Source of the DNA: an uncultured SAR116 cluster alpha proteobacterium | GTDB lineage: Bacteria > Pseudomonadota > Alphaproteobacteria > Puniceispirillales > Marisalimonadaceae | DNA: 64,000 nt | Direction of reading: 5' to 3' | NCBI GenBank assembly: GCA_902623995.1 | Contig: CACNWE010000004.1 | Location: 62,001 to 126,000, forward strand | Shown: in pieces, positions 60,312-64,000 of the stretch | How the letters are laid out: every line of letters starts with the position of its first letter | Position numbering within the stretch: the first letter of the stretch is position 1 | The notes under the pieces: generated by a model | What the model was told of the DNA's origin: nothing | Seen by the model: only the letters and a program-made list of their open reading frames with translations | Database searches by the model: none | Translations under genes and position numbers: made by a program

Positions 60312-61466
60312 TTAAGAATTAAATTCAGCTCTAATTTTTTTTCCATGCTCATCTAATTCAGGCATTTTATTTACTTCTGGTATAACGTTGTCATGTATTG
60401 CACCTGGACCTAAGACTTTAACTTTTCCATTTTTAGTTTCAATTTCTAAAAAATTGTTTTGAGGATGGTTTTTTAATTGTTCCATGTCAGATATTCTTCC
60501 GTAAGCAACGCTCGCTTCTTCAAGTTTTTCAATTAACTCCTCACGTTTAAAAGTAATAAATTTATCTTGAATAATTTTTTCTGTTAATTCTCGATTAGTG
60601 GCACGATCTGAGTTAGTTTTAAATCGAGCGTCATTAACCATGGTTTCGTCATCTAATACAATTTCACAAAATCTCACCCATTCTCTATCATTTTGTATAG
60701 CAATTAAAATAGTCAAATTATCTTTACAATTATATGCACCATAGGGAACGATTATTGGGTGGTTCATTCCATTTCTTTTTGGAATTTTTTTATTATAAAC
60801 ATAACCAAGGTAGAAAGGGTTCATCCAATCTGCGAGCGAATTAAACATAGAAACTGATATATGTCTGCCTTTTCCACTTATACTTCTTTTTATAAGTGCT
60901 TGCAAAATTGCTTGATAAGCTGTCATCCCTGCGGATATATCACAGACTGATGGGCCAACCTTTGCTCTTCCATCAACGCCAGCTTTATCTGGAAGACCAG
61001 TTATATCAATAACACCAGTTTCAGCTTGAATTAACATATCATAAGCTTTTTGGTTTTTATATGGTCCTTCGTCTCCAAATCCAGAAATAGAACATGTAAT
61101 TAAAGATGGATATTTTTTTCTTAATTCATCTAAATTTAAACCAAGGCGGTCAAATGCGCCTGGTGCTAAATTTTGGATTAAAATATCGGATTTTGAAATA
61201 ATATTCTCAAAAATTTTAAAATCCTCACTGTTTTTAAGATCTAAAGCAATTGACTCCTTCCCTCTATTCAACCAAACAAAATAAGCGCTATTTCCAAGTG
61301 CATTGCTATCATAGTTTCTGGCAAAATCACCTTCAGGTCTTTCAATTTTTATAACTCTGGCACCTGCATCTGCCAGTCTGCACGATGTATAGGGGGCTGC
61401 CACAGCTTGCTCAACTGTTACGACTAATAAACCTTCTAAATCCTTTCCGGAATTTTCCCTTTCCAT
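60312..61466 (-). CDS. CaiB/BaiF family CoA transferase (second)
   Basis: A 384-residue CoA transferase using the ATG at 61466, which overlaps the upstream stop as TAATG; an earlier TTG would add five residues. VTVEQAVAAPYTSCRLADAGARVIKIERP and D176 (PSVCDISAGM) are family marks; NLAPGAFDRLGL and FGDEGPYKN are conserved. Seventeen bases upstream of the lyase gene. With the hydratase and lyase this is the likely entry enzyme for the dicarboxylic acid; succinyl-CoA:itaconate-type transferases belong to this fold. Confidence 0.87.
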   Translation of the reverse strand: MERENSGKDLEGLLVVTVEQAVAAPYTSCRLADAGARVIKIERPEGDFARNYDSNALGNSAYFVWLNRGKESIALDLKNSEDFKIFENIISKSDILIQNLAPGAFDRLGLNLDELRKKYPSLITCSISGFGDEGPYKNQKAYDMLIQAETGVIDITGLPDKAGVDGRAKVGPSVCDISAGMTAYQAILQALIKRSISGKGRHISVSMFNSLADWMNPFYLGYVYNKKIPKRNGMNHPIIVPYGAYNCKDNLTILIAIQNDREWVRFCEIVLDDETMVNDARFKTNSDRATNRELTEKIIQDKFITFKREELIEKLEEASVAYGRISDMEQLKNHPQNNFLEIETKNGKVKVLGPGAIHDNVIPEVNKMPELDEHGKKIRAEFNS

Positions 61467-62785
61467 TAGATAACCAAGCAATCTACTAAAGAAGAAACTT
61501 TACTTTCAGAGGGCGAGTTTAAAATTGTAGAAATTTCATGAGATTTATTTTTTGATAGCAATGACACAGATTTGTTAACAATTTTATTTTCCAAGATATT
61601 TTGATCAATCTTGTCTGATAAATCATGTTTATTTTTTATATCTTTAGTTCCATCTTTAATAGAAATTGAAGACTGAGTATTTGTTAATTTGTCATTAGGT
61701 ATGATTCTTACCTTGTCCCTAACATTTTTTATTTTTTCATCAAAACAAATATCATCGTTGTACGTCCCTAAGTCGGCTGTGTCTTTGCCATAAATTGACA
61801 TGGCTGCTGTTAATTTATAAGAAAATTTTGATTCCAAACCAGTTTTAGGTTCTTGAATATTACACACTTTGAGCCAAGAAGGATTAGTTTCAATTGCAAT
61901 CTCTTCAATTGATTCAGGATTAAAGTTGTTTTCTTGTTTTAATTCCTCAAGTGCTTCTAGGAAAGAATGTAGACCATGACAACAGGCATGAAATTTATAC
62001 TTAATTTCAGGAAACAGGAAGTCTGTTCCTAAGTTTTCTACAGCTCTTGTAGGAGTTTTTTTATCCCAACCATGAGTTTTAAAAAAACCTTGATCACACT
62101 CAATACCATCTTCTCTTGACACAAACCCAAGTTTAGATAATTTGGCAGCCTCAATACCATTTGATGCAGCCATTCCTGCGTGATACGGTTTACCCATAGT
62201 ACCAAATTGGGATTTAATTCCAGATGCTCTCGTTGAAACCAAACCAAGCGCATTTATTGTCTGATCCTCGCTCAAATTTAGTAATTTTGATGCAACAATT
62301 GTCGCACCAAATGATCCACTTGTAGCAGTTTGATGGAACCCTGCATTATAATGAGAATAGCCTAAGATATGACCAATTCTAGTAGAGACTTCAACTCCAG
62401 ACATATAAGCAAGTAATAAATCTTCTATAGATAATTCTAATTCTTCGCCTAAGGCTAAAGCAGTTGGTAATGCACTTGAAGTTGGATGGCCAACAAAAAG
62501 AAAGTGAGTGTCATCATAATCTAATGCATGACCAGTAGCTCCATTAGCTAAAGCTGCGCCTCTTGATGAAACGTTGTATCCAGTTGAAATCACTCGTGCT
62601 TGATTAACGCCATTTTCTTCTTTAACCATTTCAGAAACTATTTTCGAAACTGGTTCTTGTTTTGCTGCATAGGCTACTCCACACCAGTCTAGAATAGACA
62701 TCTTTGCAAAAAACTTCATTTCATCATTAAAACTGTCTAGTGTACTATTAAATCCATAACTACCAAATAATTTTGTAATCGACAT
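61466..62785 (-). CDS. MmgE/PrpD family protein (second copy)
   Basis: A 439-residue MmgE/PrpD protein: NGATGHALDYDDTHFLFVGHPTSSALPTALALGEE, FHQTATSGSFGATIVASKLL and ASGIKSQFGTMGKPYHAGMAASNG. The blocks are the family ones but the sequence is quite different from the copy at 51773, so it is not a recent duplicate. Stop overlaps the CaiB start by one base. In this position it may isomerise, dehydrate or decarboxylate the acid before CoA transfer; cis-aconitate decarboxylase and methylcitrate dehydratase are in the same family. Confidence 0.85.
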   Translation of the reverse strand: MSITKLFGSYGFNSTLDSFNDEMKFFAKMSILDWCGVAYAAKQEPVSKIVSEMVKEENGVNQARVISTGYNVSSRGAALANGATGHALDYDDTHFLFVGHPTSSALPTALALGEELELSIEDLLLAYMSGVEVSTRIGHILGYSHYNAGFHQTATSGSFGATIVASKLLNLSEDQTINALGLVSTRASGIKSQFGTMGKPYHAGMAASNGIEAAKLSKLGFVSREDGIECDQGFFKTHGWDKKTPTRAVENLGTDFLFPEIKYKFHACCHGLHSFLEALEELKQENNFNPESIEEIAIETNPSWLKVCNIQEPKTGLESKFSYKLTAAMSIYGKDTADLGTYNDDICFDEKIKNVRDKVRIIPNDKLTNTQSSISIKDGTKDIKNKHDLSDKIDQNILENKIVNKSVSLLSKNKSHEISTILNSPSESKVSSLVDCLVI

Positions 62786-62805
62786 AATCTATCCTTTCCC
62801 TAAAA

Positions 62806-63663
62806 CTATTCAAAATGTGCTTCAGCTTGCATGGTCATTCCTGAACCCTCTACGGCACCCCAACAACTAACGCTTCCATCAGTATTTTCCTTTGCGCCAA
62901 TTATATAATCACTATTTGCAAAAACAGGGGCCATAACTTTATGACTAAATGATGTTACAGTCTTGCCTTTAAGCTTTTCAGCTGCCCTTAATAAAAAAGT
63001 AGCTTGCAAGGGACCATGAACAATTAAATCAGGATAGTTCTCTTCATTTTTAGTATATGGATAATCATAATGTATTCTATGACCTACAAAACCAATCGCT
63101 GAATAACGGAACAATATTGTTGGATGCATAAAAATAGTTTCTGTATAGTCTGCATCTTCAGGTATTTTGTCTGACACACCAGAACCACCACCTGCTTTAG
63201 TTACATCTCTATAAACAATATTATGAAGTTCATGCAATCTTACCTCTTCATTAACTAAAAATTCATACTCTGCAGTAACAAAACAAAGCTGTCCTGTCCT
63301 ACCTTCCTTTAGTTTTATGTCAGCAACCTTAGATTTTTTTATTACTTTATCACCTACTCTTAAAGGTTTTATTACTTTGATCTGACTCCCTGCCCACATT
63401 CTTCTTGGAAGTGGGACTGGAGGCAAAAAATCACCTCTAGCTGGATGAGAATCCACACCAAGTTCGTCATTTTTTTTTAAATCCCAACCTAACATCCAAT
63501 GCAAACCAGAGGTTGCATCCTCTCCAATTTTGGGATCGCCTGGATCAATATTTAATGTTGCTCTGTACCTCTGTTCAACAATTGGTGTAAGGTAATCTGT
63601 TACAGTCTCTATATTACCTAACCATTTATTTAAATGATTAATATCAAGCGCTTCATTTTCCAT
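62806..63663 (-). CDS. FAS1-like dehydratase (mesaconyl-C4-CoA hydratase/HTD2-like)
   Basis: A 285-residue protein with an N-terminal half-hot-dog (ETVTDYLTPIVEQRYRATLN and GLHWMLGWD) and a C-terminal MaoC-like hot-dog ending FSHKVMAPVFANSDYIIGAKENTDGSVSCWG. The LPRRMWAGSQIKVIKPLRVGD stretch and LIVHGPLQATFLLRAAEKL mark the FAS1-like dehydratase group that includes the mesaconyl-C4-CoA hydratase of the 3-hydroxypropionate bicycle and HTD2. First gene of the minus-strand operon, with a 96-bp divergent region to the plus-strand fragment at 63760. Confidence 0.86.
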   Translation of the reverse strand: MENEALDINHLNKWLGNIETVTDYLTPIVEQRYRATLNIDPGDPKIGEDATSGLHWMLGWDLKKNDELGVDSHPARGDFLPPVPLPRRMWAGSQIKVIKPLRVGDKVIKKSKVADIKLKEGRTGQLCFVTAEYEFLVNEEVRLHELHNIVYRDVTKAGGGSGVSDKIPEDADYTETIFMHPTILFRYSAIGFVGHRIHYDYPYTKNEENYPDLIVHGPLQATFLLRAAEKLKGKTVTSFSHKVMAPVFANSDYIIGAKENTDGSVSCWGAVEGSGMTMQAEAHFE

Positions 63664-63759
63664 TTACCGAACCTTTATTTTTAAGAATATTTGAAACTAT
63701 TAAATATAAAAATTATATTAATATCAATTAATAAAATATTTAATGATAGGATCTTTGAA

Positions 63760-64000
63760 ATGCCTTCTTTAATTTTACATGTAGATGAAACCTTAGAAAA
63801 TATTTTTGAAATTTCTACAGTTAAAGCAATAGAAAAAAGTATAATAGATATTATCCAAGAAGAGTTAGAGGCTGAAAAAAACAACTGTCAAATTATATGG
63901 GTTAAAAGTAAAATAATTTGCTCAAATTATAAAATATTTGGTGAATTGAAGTTTAGAGATAAAGAGACTAGAAATATTGACAAAAGAGATAAATGTTTAA
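63760..64000 (+). CDS. Unidentified protein, 5' part (runs off window; tautomerase-like start)
   Basis: An open frame from ATG 63760 with no stop to the window end (80 codons shown). The product begins MPSLILHVDETLENIF: proline directly after the initiator Met, then a strand and a helix (KAIEKSIIDIIQEELEAEKNNCQIIW), the pattern of tautomerase-superfamily proteins whose Pro1 is catalytic. This is only a resemblance. Divergent from the dicarboxylate operon. No in-frame stop and a sensible intergenic position make a real gene likely. Confidence 0.6.
   Translation, partial: MPSLILHVDETLENIFEISTVKAIEKSIIDIIQEELEAEKNNCQIIWVKSKIICSNYKIFGELKFRDKETRNIDKRDKCL

Noticed and set aside
63681-63884. 67-codon minus-strand frame at the right edge
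   Set aside because: Hydrophobic shadow of the plus-strand gene at 63760; no ribosome site or family features.
1-64000. Prophage, insertion sequence, CRISPR array or rRNA operon
   Set aside because: No transposase, integrase, terminase, regularly spaced repeats or rRNA sequence was seen; the only mobile-element hint is the tRNA fragment.

Overview
The window is strongly AT-rich, densely packed, and reads as a chromosomal segment of a streamlined marine alphaproteobacterium (SAR11/HIMB59/AEGEAN-169-like lifestyle; the exact clade cannot be fixed from this sequence). Grounds: low GC, tiny or overlapping intergenic gaps, PlcP-type lipid remodelling, a full C-P lyase operon with the alphaproteobacterial extras (hexapeptide transferase, DUF1045, split PhnE1/PhnE2), TRAP transport and many CaiB/BaiF CoA transferases. 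I see no insertion sequence, integrase, CRISPR array, rRNA operon or complete tRNA.

Layout. 1-9 kb: mixed catabolic genes (amidase fragment cut by the window edge, persulfide-dioxygenase-like hydrolase, class III aminotransferase, AMACR-type CoA transferase, FAH hydrolase, NIPSNAP, GST), SixA, two orphan small proteins behind a four-unit 11-bp repeat array, and a beta-hydroxyacid dehydrogenase. 9-13 kb: plcP plus a glycosyltransferase fused to a DgkA-like domain (phosphate-free lipid module) and an FMO. 13-15.6 kb: hydratase, TauE/SafE permease, dual-specificity-type phosphatase. 15.8-39 kb: a phosphorus island: phnCDE1E2, a small periplasmic protein, a PHP-domain and a GpdQ-like phosphodiesterase, a Ugp-like ABC importer, a hexapeptide transferase, divergent phnF/phnM-like versus phnGHIJKLN, DUF1045, canonical phnM, acr3 arsenite efflux and a secreted beta-propeller protein. 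39-46 kb: small ABM/NTF2-like proteins, a 3' half of an initiator-tRNA-Met gene with its terminator, and the ppk-ppx-GAF group. 45-54 kb: TPP enzyme, alpha/beta hydrolase, SDR, RidA, AzlCD, acyl-CoA dehydrogenase, MmgE/PrpD, amidase. 54-64 kb: a nine-gene minus-strand operon (FAS1-type dehydratase, MmgE/PrpD, CaiB, CoA-ester lyase, MaoC, CaiB, TRAP DctP-DctQ-DctM) that looks like import and CoA-dependent cleavage of an unsaturated or branched dicarboxylate, and a truncated gene at the right edge.

How the parts work together. Phosphonate capture and C-P cleavage, phosphodiester/glycerophosphate capture, phospholipid replacement, polyphosphate turnover and arsenite export are all phosphate-limitation functions. 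Several of these transcription units carry the same upstream pattern, two TTGTAAT/CTGTCAT-like 7-mers separated by 4 bp (11-bp period), at 7095, 11254, 22283, 35208, 37496 and 45389 (weaker at 15621). I infer a shared PhoB-type control; phoB/phoR and pst genes are not in the window.
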